NCBI GenBank assembly: GCA_035325905.1
Contig: DAOKYY010000107.1
Span: 1 to 10,275 of the forward strand
Source of the DNA: DYGX01 sp035325905
GTDB taxonomy: Bacteria > Chloroflexota > Anaerolineae > Aggregatilineales > Aggregatilineaceae
DNA length: 10,275 nt
Reading direction: 5' to 3'
Below the pieces are notes generated by a model, which worked only from the letters and a program-made list of their open reading frames with translations, was not told where the DNA came from and made no database searches. How positions within the stretch are numbered: position 1 is the first letter of the stretch; the number at the start of each line of letters is the position of its first letter. A program made the position numbers and the translations under genes. Shown here piece after piece: positions 1 to 5,510 of this stretch.

Positions 1-63
1 TCCAACATGGAGAGGGGCCGGGGGTGAGGTAAGCCTTGCGCAGCGCCGCATTCGCTAGATCAT
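1..63 (+). repeat. Truncated copy A of the large palindromic dispersed repeat
   Basis: Bases 1-32 are the reverse complement of the left hairpin side of the complete copy at about 1018-1217 (CATGGAGAGGGG, then GGGGGTGAGGTAA). They continue into a diverged version of that copy's right arm: CCTTGCG, a CATT..CTAGATC stretch, TTTCG, then ACTCAA. The element is cut by the window start. It is non-coding. Bases 64-251, between this repeat and the first gene, show nothing I can recognise. Confidence 0.75.
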
Positions 64-251
64 TTCGGAAGGTCACTCAAAAGCTAATTGCTCAAAGGTC
101 GGACCAGAGGGCGAAATGCGGAGCGCCGCTCGGCCCGTCATCACCCGAATGGCTCCGGCAACGCGCCGAGCTTGCTCCGCCCCGCGACCGCCAACTCAAG
201 ACCCAGCCGCCAGCTGATCCGCTGAAGCGCGCCAGAAGCTCCCCACACGCG

Positions 252-896
252 CTAGCGCACGCGGCCCAGGCGCTTGGGAATCTCGTGCAGCAGCGCCAGC
301 CAGCCGAAGCCGATCAGGCCGGCGAAGGCTCCGCTGACCATCGCTTTCGGGACATTCAAGAACGCATCGCTCACGATTTCCGTGACGAGGTACCAGACCA
401 GGTAGGCGACCATCCCGGCGAACGCGGCCATGATCAGGCCGGGCGCGTCCTCGCGGCCCTTGAAGTAGGCGTAGGACAGGCCGCTCAGCCCGGCGACCAA
501 CGTCCCGCCAAACGAGACACGTAGCGATACGCCTGGCAGCCCCAGAATCTCGTCGAGCAGCGCGCCGATCACCGCCGCGATGATCGCGAAGGCCAGCGTG
601 CGCCCGGCCAGCGCCGCGTCGATCCCCAGCTGGCTGAGCAGGTCCTCGCCGCGCCGGCGCCAATCGCCGCTGCTCAGGGCGGGGCGCACCGGGCGCTGCG
701 GCAGAGGGCGAATGTTCGACGGCAGCGGAGGCGGGGCGCTTCGCGGGCGCTCGCTCGGCGGCGGAGGCGGTGGTACGGCCTGCTCAGGCATGGGCGGCGG
801 CTCGGGCGGCGTGGACGCCGGTTTTTGGACGGCAGGCTCGGACGGGACTGGCGGCTCGGGCGGTGGCGCGTCGAACGGCTGACGTTCTTCACTCAT
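252..896 (-). CDS. Proline-rich N-terminal tail plus four-helix membrane protein, function unknown
   Basis: I do not recognise this 214-residue protein. Residues 1-75 are a low-complexity Pro/Glu/Ser tail with several PPP runs, including six consecutive prolines near 43-48. Residues about 80-98 form a short charged or amphipathic stretch (RRRGEDLL). The rest looks like four membrane helices at about 100-121, 128-145, 152-172 and 184-204, ending in a basic tail (PKRLGRVR). The layout suggests an inner-membrane protein with a long disordered cytoplasmic N-terminus, possibly a protein-interaction arm. The ATG start is preceded by GAGAGG at five bases, a good ribosome site. The gene stands alone between two copies of the large repeat, with no co-directional partner nearby. 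The frame is supported by the strongly hydrophobic C-terminal half, which the overlapping frames lack. Confidence 0.8.
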   Translation of the reverse strand: MSEERQPFDAPPPEPPVPSEPAVQKPASTPPEPPPMPEQAVPPPPPPSERPRSAPPPLPSNIRPLPQRPVRPALSSGDWRRRGEDLLSQLGIDAALAGRTLAFAIIAAVIGALLDEILGLPGVSLRVSFGGTLVAGLSGLSYAYFKGREDAPGLIMAAFAGMVAYLVWYLVTEIVSDAFLNVPKAMVSGAFAGLIGFGWLALLHEIPKRLGRVR

Positions 897-1017
897 GGCG
901 ACCTCTCCCTGACGCAGTGGCGGCGCTCCGGCCGGTGGGTCCGGGCGCAGCTACTCGGTTTCGGATACCCTTAGTGTGAGGGCTTTTCGCTAAAGACGCA
1001 ACTGGCGTGTTGTACTA

Positions 1018-1217
1018 TGTGAACTATCGGAAGCAGCTGGCCTATCAGTCTGGCGCCAGTTTACCTCACCCCCGGCCCCTCTCCATGTTGGAGAGGGGAG
1101 AAAACCGTCAGCGGGTGTGACCTGAAGTCCCCTCTCCGCGCCGGAGAGGGGATTTAGGGGTGAGGTAAACCTTGCGAGTTTCCCCATTTGCCAGATCGTT
1201 TCGATAGATTACTTAAG
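1018..1217. repeat. Complete copy B of a MITE-like palindromic repeat with two hairpins
   Basis: This non-coding element fills most of the 338-bp gap at 897-1234. Its core is bounded by TTTACCTCACCCC (from 1060) and GGGGTGAGGTAAA (1157-1169). Inside are two hairpins with the same stem: CCCCTCTCCA/TGGAGAGGGG (1076-1098, loop TGT) and CCCCTCTCCG/CGGAGAGGGG (1129-1151, loop CGC). Outside the core, the right arm (1170-1217, CCTTGCG..CCAGATCGTTTCGATAGATTACTTAA) has a degenerate inverted counterpart on the left (about 1018-1059; CTATCG and CTGGC are shared). The whole element is therefore an imperfect inverted repeat of about 200 bp. No transposase is present. Direct target duplications are not obvious. 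It lies just beyond the end of folK and may terminate or stabilise transcripts there. Confidence 0.75.
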
Positions 1218-1234
1218 AGCCGACCGATACGAAA

Positions 1235-1792
1235 TCACGCGAGCTGGATGTCGGGCCGGGGGCGGATCGTGGTGTAGCCGGCGAAGGTCCCGGCGATGGC
1301 GGACAGCGTCTGCCCGGCGGTGGGATGCATCAGGTCGGGCGCGAGATCGGCTAGCGGTAGCGCGACGTGGGGCCGTTCGAGAATATCCGGGTCGGGCAGC
1401 ACCAGGCGCATGTCCCCGGTGTCAAGCTGGAGCAGCAGGTCGCCGTAGAGCGCGATGTCGAGGTCGATCACGCGCGGGGCGAACTTGTCTTCGCTGCGGA
1501 TGCGACCCATCTCGGCCTCGATCGCGCGCAGCACCTCGTATTTGAGCGGCACCGGCTCGATCTCGGTCTCGATCTGGACCGCCGCGTTGAGGAAGGGCGG
1601 CTGCTCGGGGTCGATCTCTCCGGCGGCGTTGACCGGCGCGGTCTCGTACACCTTCGACACGCGCGCCACGCGCACGCGCTCCGCCAGCAGACGAAGCGCG
1701 CGCGGCAGGTTGGCCTCCGGCTCCAGATTGGAGCCGAGCGTGATCAGAACCGGGGTGGGGCGCGGCGTGTCGCCCTGAGGCTCGCTACTCAA
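1235..1792 (-). CDS. folK: 2-amino-4-hydroxy-6-hydroxymethyldihydropteridine pyrophosphokinase (HPPK)
   Basis: HPPK transfers pyrophosphate from ATP to 6-hydroxymethyl-7,8-dihydropterin, making the substrate for dihydropteroate synthase in cytosolic folate synthesis. The 185-residue product shows the family's landmarks in order: LGSNLEP (19-25) with the NLPRAL helix, the Y49-E-T-A-P segment, FLNAAVQIET (67-76), and the signature FAPRVIDLDIALYGD. In that signature D110 and D112 are the expected magnesium-binding aspartates. LPDPDILERPHVALPLADLAPDL follows (132-154, matching the usual P.P.L..R.FVL.PL.E.AP.). The only reasonable start is TTG at 1790-1792, inside the end of folB: the frames overlap by 8 bp (TTGAGTAG), which implies translational coupling. 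It is the last gene of the minus-strand pterin operon and is followed by the repeat element. Confidence 0.95.
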   Translation of the reverse strand: MSSEPQGDTPRPTPVLITLGSNLEPEANLPRALRLLAERVRVARVSKVYETAPVNAAGEIDPEQPPFLNAAVQIETEIEPVPLKYEVLRAIEAEMGRIRSEDKFAPRVIDLDIALYGDLLLQLDTGDMRLVLPDPDILERPHVALPLADLAPDLMHPTAGQTLSAIAGTFAGYTTIRPRPDIQLA

Positions 1793-2153
1793 AGTCCGCC
1801 CTCGCGCGCTCGATCTCGACGCCGACCGATTCGGCGAAGCGCAGCGCGCCCGGCTTCTCGACCTGGACGATCACCCGCGCCGCGTCGTGATCGACGACGC
1901 AGATGCGGGCGATCTCGGTCGCCAGCGCCTCGACCAGGTAGTGCTGCGAGTTTTCGACGTACTCGATCACCGCTTTGGTGATCGAGCGGTAGTTCAGAAT
2001 ATCGGCGGCGTCGTCCGAGCGACCGGCGGCGCGCATGTCGGTGAACAGCGTCAGGTTGATCAGCACGTCCTGGCGCTTTTCGCGCTCCCAGTCGTTCAGG
2101 CCGATGATCGCGCGCAGCAGCAGGTTTTTGACGTGAATCCGGTCTTGCGCCAT
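1785..2153 (-). CDS. folB: Dihydroneopterin aldolase
   Basis: FolB cleaves 7,8-dihydroneopterin to 6-hydroxymethyl-7,8-dihydropterin and glycolaldehyde, the step before FolK. The 122-residue length is normal for the family. Expected active-site positions are present: GLNDWERE with E23, LNYRSI with Y55, LVEALATEIA with E75, and VEKPGALRFAESVGV with the catalytic K100. These match the Staphylococcus aureus enzyme closely in numbering. The ATG is preceded by AAGGAG at five bases. The gene starts 27 bp after the heliorhodopsin stop and overlaps folK by 8 bp, so all three are very probably on one transcript. Confidence 0.95.
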   Translation of the reverse strand: MAQDRIHVKNLLLRAIIGLNDWEREKRQDVLINLTLFTDMRAAGRSDDAADILNYRSITKAVIEYVENSQHYLVEALATEIARICVVDHDAARVIVQVEKPGALRFAESVGVEIERARADFE

Positions 2154-2180
2154 GGCGGCTCCTTGAAGAGTGACGCGGGT

Positions 2181-2978
2181 CTAGCTCGGTTGAAGCGTGC
2201 CGAAGAAGACCTGCCACGCCAGCAGCGACTTGGCGACCAGCGAGAGCACGATGTACATCCGCTCGCCGAACAGGTAATCCTTCCAGCGGCCGACCTGTTT
2301 ATACTGCAAGAACTGGTTGAGCGCGAAGATGTTGAAGAACACGAACAGCGAGACGTAGATCGCGTAGACGAAACCGGGCACGTTCTCGCCGCTGGTGACT
2401 GAGCCGGCGAAGTACACGCCGATCGCGATCCAGGGCACGATCCCGGCGATGCAACCGAAAATGAAGGCGGTCCAGTTGGTACGCTCGGTCGTCTGGTTAT
2501 GCAGCTCCATCATCCAGCCGAACAGGATCATCGAGGCGTTGACCCCGAACAGGGCCAGCAGACCGGCGACGTCGTACATCCCGAACAGCGTGGCGATAGC
2601 GACGATCATCACCGACGAGCTGAACGCGTACTCCACCCAGCGGGCGTAATTGGCGCCGCGCTTGAGGTTGCGCACGTACCAGTCGTAGACGCCGGGCAGC
2701 GAGATCGTGAAGTGGGCAACCGCCGACATGAACAGGAACAAGGCGATCACCGGGCCGAGCGGCAGCTCGAACCAGGTCTGCGGGTCGCTGACCAGGCCCT
2801 CGCCCTCGACGAACTTGAGGAAGTAGGTGTTGATCGGAACCGCGAAATCGTTGCTGATGATCAGCATCGCGATGCCTTGAATCAGGTGAAAAACGCCCAT
2901 GATCAGGTTGAAGCGGCGCAGATTCCGAAAGGTCTGCTCGTTGGGGGAACTGGCGGTGGTGCGGCGGGTCGTGGTCAC
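2181..2978 (-). CDS. Heliorhodopsin (retinal-binding light sensor)
   Basis: This 265-residue, seven-helix membrane protein has clear heliorhodopsin landmarks. Helix A carries MGVFHLIQ (H31), and helix B carries FMSAVAHF (H89); these match the two conserved cavity histidines H23 and H80 of heliorhodopsin 48C12. Helix C has RWVEYAFSSSVM, with E116 as the Schiff-base counterion (E107 in 48C12), followed by GVNASMILFGW. GCIAGIVPWI and VPGFVYAIYVSLFVFFN mark later helices. Helix G has IVLSLVAKSLLAWQVF, with K250 as the retinal lysine. Type-1 pumps have an Asp counterion in a DxxxxK-type helix C, which is absent here. The family is inverted in the membrane (N-terminus cytoplasmic) and has a long photocycle without known ion pumping in most members. 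The start is GTG, with GGAG seven bases upstream. It lies 27 bp before folB in what looks like one operon. No retinal-synthesis gene is nearby. Confidence 0.95.
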   Translation of the reverse strand: MTTTRRTTASSPNEQTFRNLRRFNLIMGVFHLIQGIAMLIISNDFAVPINTYFLKFVEGEGLVSDPQTWFELPLGPVIALFLFMSAVAHFTISLPGVYDWYVRNLKRGANYARWVEYAFSSSVMIVAIATLFGMYDVAGLLALFGVNASMILFGWMMELHNQTTERTNWTAFIFGCIAGIVPWIAIGVYFAGSVTSGENVPGFVYAIYVSLFVFFNIFALNQFLQYKQVGRWKDYLFGERMYIVLSLVAKSLLAWQVFFGTLQPS

Positions 2979-3142
2979 GGTTGCGCTCCGGTGGGATAGG
3001 CCCAGAGTTGAGGTGTCCAGCGGTCGAAGCGTCTGTCCCGCGCCGGACCGGCGAGATCAGCCACGAATGGGATCGGGTGATAGGTTGGTTCGGTTGTAAG
3101 TGCGGACGGGGATCCGTGTCCTGAGGCCGGAGCAGCAAGGGG

Positions 3143-3910
3143 TTAGTGGATGCCGACGCCGATCAGGTGCTCACCTCCGTCTACCGGGATCACCGCGCCG
3201 GTGATGTAGTCGTTCTGGGCCAGGAAGATCGCCGTCTGCGCCACGTAGTCGGGGTGGCCGGTCCGCAGCAGCGGGACGCTCTCGCCCATGCGCTTCCAGC
3301 GCGGGCTGTCGGGCGAGAGGTTGCTGGGCGGCAGGATCGCGCCGGGCGTGATGGCGTTGACGCGCACATCCGGCCCCAGCTCGCGCGCGCTGATCTTGGT
3401 GAGGTGGATCAACCCGGCTTTGGCGACGCCGTGCTGGACGAAATCTCGCCAGGGGTAGACGCCCGCCAGGTCGCTGATGTTGACGATCGCGGCGGGCTGA
3501 TCGGCGGGGCGGTGGACGGCGCGCATCAGGCGCGCGGCCTGCTGCGTGCAAAAGAATGGCGCGCGCAGGTTGACCTGCATGACGGTTTTCCAGTCGTCGA
3601 GCGTGACCTCGTCAAACGGCTGCTTGACGAAATTAGCCGCGCTGTTGACCAGAATATCGAGCCGGTTGAACCGCTCGGACACCGCCTCGAACAGGCGCTT
3701 GATGGCGGCGGGGTCGCCCAGATCGGCCTGCACGGCGAGCGCCTGCACCCCGCGTGATTTCAGCTCGCGGACGGTTTCGTGCGCCTCTGCTTCCGAAGAG
3801 CCGTAGTGGATGACCACGTGCGCCCCGGCATCGGCGAGCGCCAGCGCGATCGCTTTGCCGACCCGGTGCGCCCCGCCAGTCACCAGGGCGACCTTATGCT
3901 CAAGGTCCAT
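3143..3910 (-). CDS. SDR-family oxidoreductase, probable pteridine/dihydrofolate reductase (PTR1/FolM-like)
   Basis: This 255-residue Rossmann-fold short-chain dehydrogenase probably uses NADPH. From the ATG at 3908-3910: TGGAHRVG (11-18) fits the TGxxxRxG cofactor motif of pteridine reductases, NSAA follows at 89-92, VNLRAPF at about 113, NISD with D147, and VNAITPGAILPP at about 184. Aspartate in place of the usual catalytic serine (D147) is typical of PTR1/FolM. The catalytic Tyr of YxxxK is His here (H160-GVA-K164). Its place between folE and heliorhodopsin-folB-folK supports a pterin or folate reduction role, perhaps in place of FolA; that is inference. A TTG nine codons upstream (3935-3937) could extend it, but it lacks a ribosome site, whereas GAGGA precedes the ATG at nine bases. 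The gap to the heliorhodopsin gene is 164 bp, with no clear terminator. Confidence 0.85.
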   Translation of the reverse strand: MDLEHKVALVTGGAHRVGKAIALALADAGAHVVIHYGSSEAEAHETVRELKSRGVQALAVQADLGDPAAIKRLFEAVSERFNRLDILVNSAANFVKQPFDEVTLDDWKTVMQVNLRAPFFCTQQAARLMRAVHRPADQPAAIVNISDLAGVYPWRDFVQHGVAKAGLIHLTKISARELGPDVRVNAITPGAILPPSNLSPDSPRWKRMGESVPLLRTGHPDYVAQTAIFLAQNDYITGAVIPVDGGEHLIGVGIH

Positions 3911-3964
3911 ATGCGCGCGTCCTCGACTTCCGAACAAGAGCAGTGGCGAGTATTATACCCCGGC

Positions 3965-4051
3965 GTAGGGACCTGCGCCGCCGCTACAGGGGCCGGGCAT
4001 GCTCGGCCCGCTGGCTTGTTGCCTGGCGGGCGATGCTTGCATCGTCCCTAC
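3965..4051. repeat. Nested palindromic intergenic repeat
   Basis: An inverted pair GTAGGGAC (3965-3972) and GTCCCTAC (4044-4051) encloses two hairpins. The first is GGGCCGGGC/GCTCGGCCC (3990-4009, one G-T pair, AT in the turn). The second is GGGCGATGC/GCATCGTCC (4028-4047, TT in the turn). The first hairpin is nearly the same as the one at 10178-10201, so this is a dispersed family distinct from the large repeat. It occupies most of the gap between the end of folE and the start of the SDR gene. It could attenuate readthrough or protect the folE transcript end. Confidence 0.6.
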
Positions 4052-4052
4052 G

Positions 4053-4076
4053 AAAAAAATCAGCGGCGCAGGCGCT
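4053..4076 (-). terminator. Possible weak intrinsic terminator after folE
   Basis: Read on the minus strand, AGCG..CGCT forms a short stem (4062-4076) with a seven-base loop. It is followed one base later by TTTTTTT after GA (complement of 4053-4059). The T-run is good but the stem is only four to five pairs, so termination would be partial. It lies 33 bases downstream of the folE stop, where a terminator would be expected. Confidence 0.35.
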
Positions 4077-4108
4077 CCCAGTTCAGTGGAGCAATAACGT
4101 TACAGGTT

Positions 4109-4768
4109 CTAGCGCCCGATCAGGCGGTAGAACTCGTCGCGCAGGTCGCGATCGGTGCTGAACGCGCCGCGCTTGGCGGTCGTCACCATGTTAACGCCGT
4201 GCTTCTTCACGCCGCGCAGGGACGCGCAGCTATGCTGGCCCTCGACCATGACCATCACGCCGACAGGGTCCAGCACTTCGACGATGGCGTCCGCGATCTC
4301 GCTGGTCAGGCGCTCCTGCACCTGGAGCCGCCGCGCGAACATATCGACGATGCGCGGAATCTTGCTCAGGCCGATGACCTGGTCGCGGGGGATATAGGCG
4401 ACATGGGCCTTGCCGACGAAGGGCAGCATATGATGCTCGCACAGCGACTGGTACTCGATATCGGCCACGACGACCATCTCGCCCTCGCCGTACTCGACCT
4501 CGAACAGCGCGTCGTTGAGGATCGTGCGCAGGTCCTGCTGGTAGCCTTCCAGCAGCTCCTCGTACATCCGGGCGACACGCTCCGGCGTGCGCCGCAGACC
4601 ATCACGCGAGGGGTCTTCGCCGACGTTGATCAGGATCAGCTTGACGGCGTCCTCGATCGCGGCGCGCGAGTCGACGGTTTCAAATTCCAGGTTCGCAAAC
4701 TCCTCGACGACCTGCGGAAGCCGGTTGCCGTTGTTTTTGTTGTCCATGCGAGTATCGCTGTTCGCCAT
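4109..4768 (-). CDS. folE: GTP cyclohydrolase I
   Basis: FolE converts GTP to 7,8-dihydroneopterin triphosphate, the entry step of folate and other pterin pathways, as a zinc-dependent cytosolic decamer. With the ATG at 4766-4768 the product has 219 residues, close to the E. coli enzyme (222). The zinc ligands C110 and H113 (SLCEHHMLPF) and C181 (HSCASLRGVKK) fall at the same numbers as in E. coli, and H112 is present. DGLRRTPERVARMYEELL (56-73) and GLSKIPRIVDMFARRLQVQERLT (133-155) are family hallmarks. AAGGGG lies five bases before this ATG. In-frame starts at 4816 (with GGAG upstream) and 4864 (no ribosome site) would add 16 or 32 residues that do not resemble the family. It is the first gene of the minus-strand pterin cluster. 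Confidence 0.95.
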   Translation of the reverse strand: MANSDTRMDNKNNGNRLPQVVEEFANLEFETVDSRAAIEDAVKLILINVGEDPSRDGLRRTPERVARMYEELLEGYQQDLRTILNDALFEVEYGEGEMVVVADIEYQSLCEHHMLPFVGKAHVAYIPRDQVIGLSKIPRIVDMFARRLQVQERLTSEIADAIVEVLDPVGVMVMVEGQHSCASLRGVKKHGVNMVTTAKRGAFSTDRDLRDEFYRLIGR

Positions 4769-4939
4769 GATAGCCCCTTTTCCAAACCAGCCATCCTGCT
4801 CAAACCGGGATGTCATCGCTGCTCCATTCCATTCGGCGCCGCGCCAGCCTGCGCGCGGCCACATTTTAATTAGATGCGCTGCGCCGGGCTTCCGTTACAC
4901 GCGCGGGATGAGAACCCCGTTAGAAAACCCGCTATTGCT

Positions 4940-4967
4940 ATGACTTCTATCTCGTTTATCTTATAAT
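4940..4967 (+). promoter_or_regulatory. Likely sigma70-type promoter for the phhB-like gene
   Basis: A perfect TATAAT (4962-4967) is preceded by ATGACT (4940-4945, four of six to TTGACA) with a 16-base spacer, in an AT-rich pocket of an otherwise GC-rich region. Transcription would start near 4974 and leave a leader of about 100 nt before the ATG at 5076. The same pocket may also serve folE on the other strand, but I see no equally good minus-strand -10. Confidence 0.6.
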
Positions 4968-4989
4968 CCCGTCGAGTCTGCCCACTCCC

Positions 4990-5060
4990 GGCGCGAGTCC
5001 TGCGCGGGCGGGACCTGCGCGCCGGCCGGTATCGTTCCGGCGGCAGCGGGCAGCGCCGCC
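4990..5060 (+). other. Structured 5' leader of the phhB-like gene
   Basis: Consecutive stems are visible in the predicted leader. GGCGCG (4990-4995) pairs with CGCGCC (5018-5023), with an inner GTCC/GGAC pair. GCCGG/CCGGC (5025-5029 with 5037-5041) has loop TATCGTT. GGCGGC (5039-5044) can pair with GCCGCC (5055-5060), in competition with the previous stem. The last stem ends 15 bases before the ATG. I do not recognise a known riboswitch; the high local GC makes some pairing expected by chance. Confidence 0.35.
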
Positions 5061-5075
5061 TTGCGAGGAGAAGCC

Positions 5076-5381
5076 ATGCCCACGCCCATTCATCCTCTCA
5101 GCGAAGCCGCCGTGCGCGAGCGGCTGGCCCATTACCCATCGTGGCGGCTGTCCGACGATGGCCGTCTGGAGCGCACGCTGACGTTCAAGAACTTCAGCCA
5201 GGCGATCCTGTTTCTGAACGCCGTCGCTTATCTGGCAGAAACGCGTGACCATCACCCGGACCTCTCGCTCCACGATTACAAGCGCCTGACCATCCGCCTG
5301 ATGACGCACTCTGCTGGCGGCATCACGGAGCGCGACTTCGCGCTGGTCGCTCTGATCGAGGCGCTGCCGCGCGCGGAGTAA
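5076..5381 (+). CDS. phhB: Pterin-4a-carbinolamine dehydratase (4a-hydroxytetrahydrobiopterin dehydratase)
   Basis: This enzyme dehydrates 4a-hydroxy-tetrahydropterin to quinonoid dihydropterin, recycling the cofactor of aromatic amino acid hydroxylases. Many bacteria carry a copy without such a hydroxylase, and a role in pterin or molybdopterin metabolism has been proposed for those. The 101-residue length is typical. The family signature is complete: E55-TRD-H59-H60-P61, six residues, Y68, nine residues, H78, then SAGGITERD with D87. The ATG at 5076 has AGGAG five bases upstream; an in-frame TTG at 5061 is inside that ribosome site and is unlikely. It is divergent from folE and so shares its regulatory region with the pterin cluster. 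No phenylalanine hydroxylase gene is in the window. Confidence 0.93.
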   Translation: MPTPIHPLSEAAVRERLAHYPSWRLSDDGRLERTLTFKNFSQAILFLNAVAYLAETRDHHPDLSLHDYKRLTIRLMTHSAGGITERDFALVALIEALPRAE

Positions 5382-5411
5382 CACAGACTCGAACAAAGGT
5401 TGATTATAACA

Positions 5412-5439
5412 TAGACAAAACTTAGACGCAACTTTTATT
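5412..5439 (+). promoter_or_regulatory. Possible promoter for the metal/redox operon
   Basis: TAGACA (5412-5417, five of six to the -35 consensus) and TTTATT (5434-5439, four of six to the -10) are 16 bases apart in an AT-rich gap. They lie about 70 bases upstream of the ATG at 5511. The position fits, but the -10 is weak. Confidence 0.3.
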
Positions 5440-5510
5440 CTCCGGCTGCATCAAACTGGCTGGATGGCCGGGGAGGCGCCCGCCGCATGATGAAAGGGCT
5501 GTAGCTTGTC

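Noticed and set aside
36..524. 162-codon plus-strand open frame at the left end
   Set aside because: It begins inside the truncated repeat and runs antisense to the membrane protein gene. It has no recognisable motif or ribosome site.
1060..1169. CRISPR-like array from the repeated CCCCTCTCC stems
   Set aside because: There are only two hairpins, each a palindrome, inside an inverted-repeat element. There are no regularly spaced direct repeats with unique spacers and no cas genes.
2181..2978. Type-1 microbial rhodopsin pump (proteorhodopsin or xanthorhodopsin)
   Set aside because: Helix C lacks the pump motif and has a Glu counterion in RWVEY. The helix A and B histidines and the AKSLLAWQ helix G match heliorhodopsin instead.
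2497..3138. 213-codon minus-strand frame overlapping the heliorhodopsin
   Set aside because: It overlaps the heliorhodopsin in another frame. The heliorhodopsin frame carries all family motifs, and this one is Arg/Pro-rich noise. It might have suggested a gene in the 164-bp gap, but nothing there looks coding.
4769..4864. Longer folE starts at 4864 or 4816
   Set aside because: The 4864 ATG has no ribosome site and neither extension resembles the family. The 4768 start gives residue numbers that match E. coli FolE and has AAGGGG at the right distance. The 4816 start, with GGAG upstream, remains a minor possibility.
3779..4873. 364-codon plus-strand open frame opposite folE and the start of the SDR gene
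   Set aside because: It is the antisense shadow of folE, whose motifs are unmistakable. The translation is low in hydrophobic order, rich in Asp/His/Gln from GC-skewed reverse codons, and has no recognisable domain.
4968..5075. Tetrahydrofolate riboswitch upstream of the phhB-like gene
   Set aside because: Stems are present, but I could not find the conserved elements of known folate riboswitches. High GC alone can produce such pairing.
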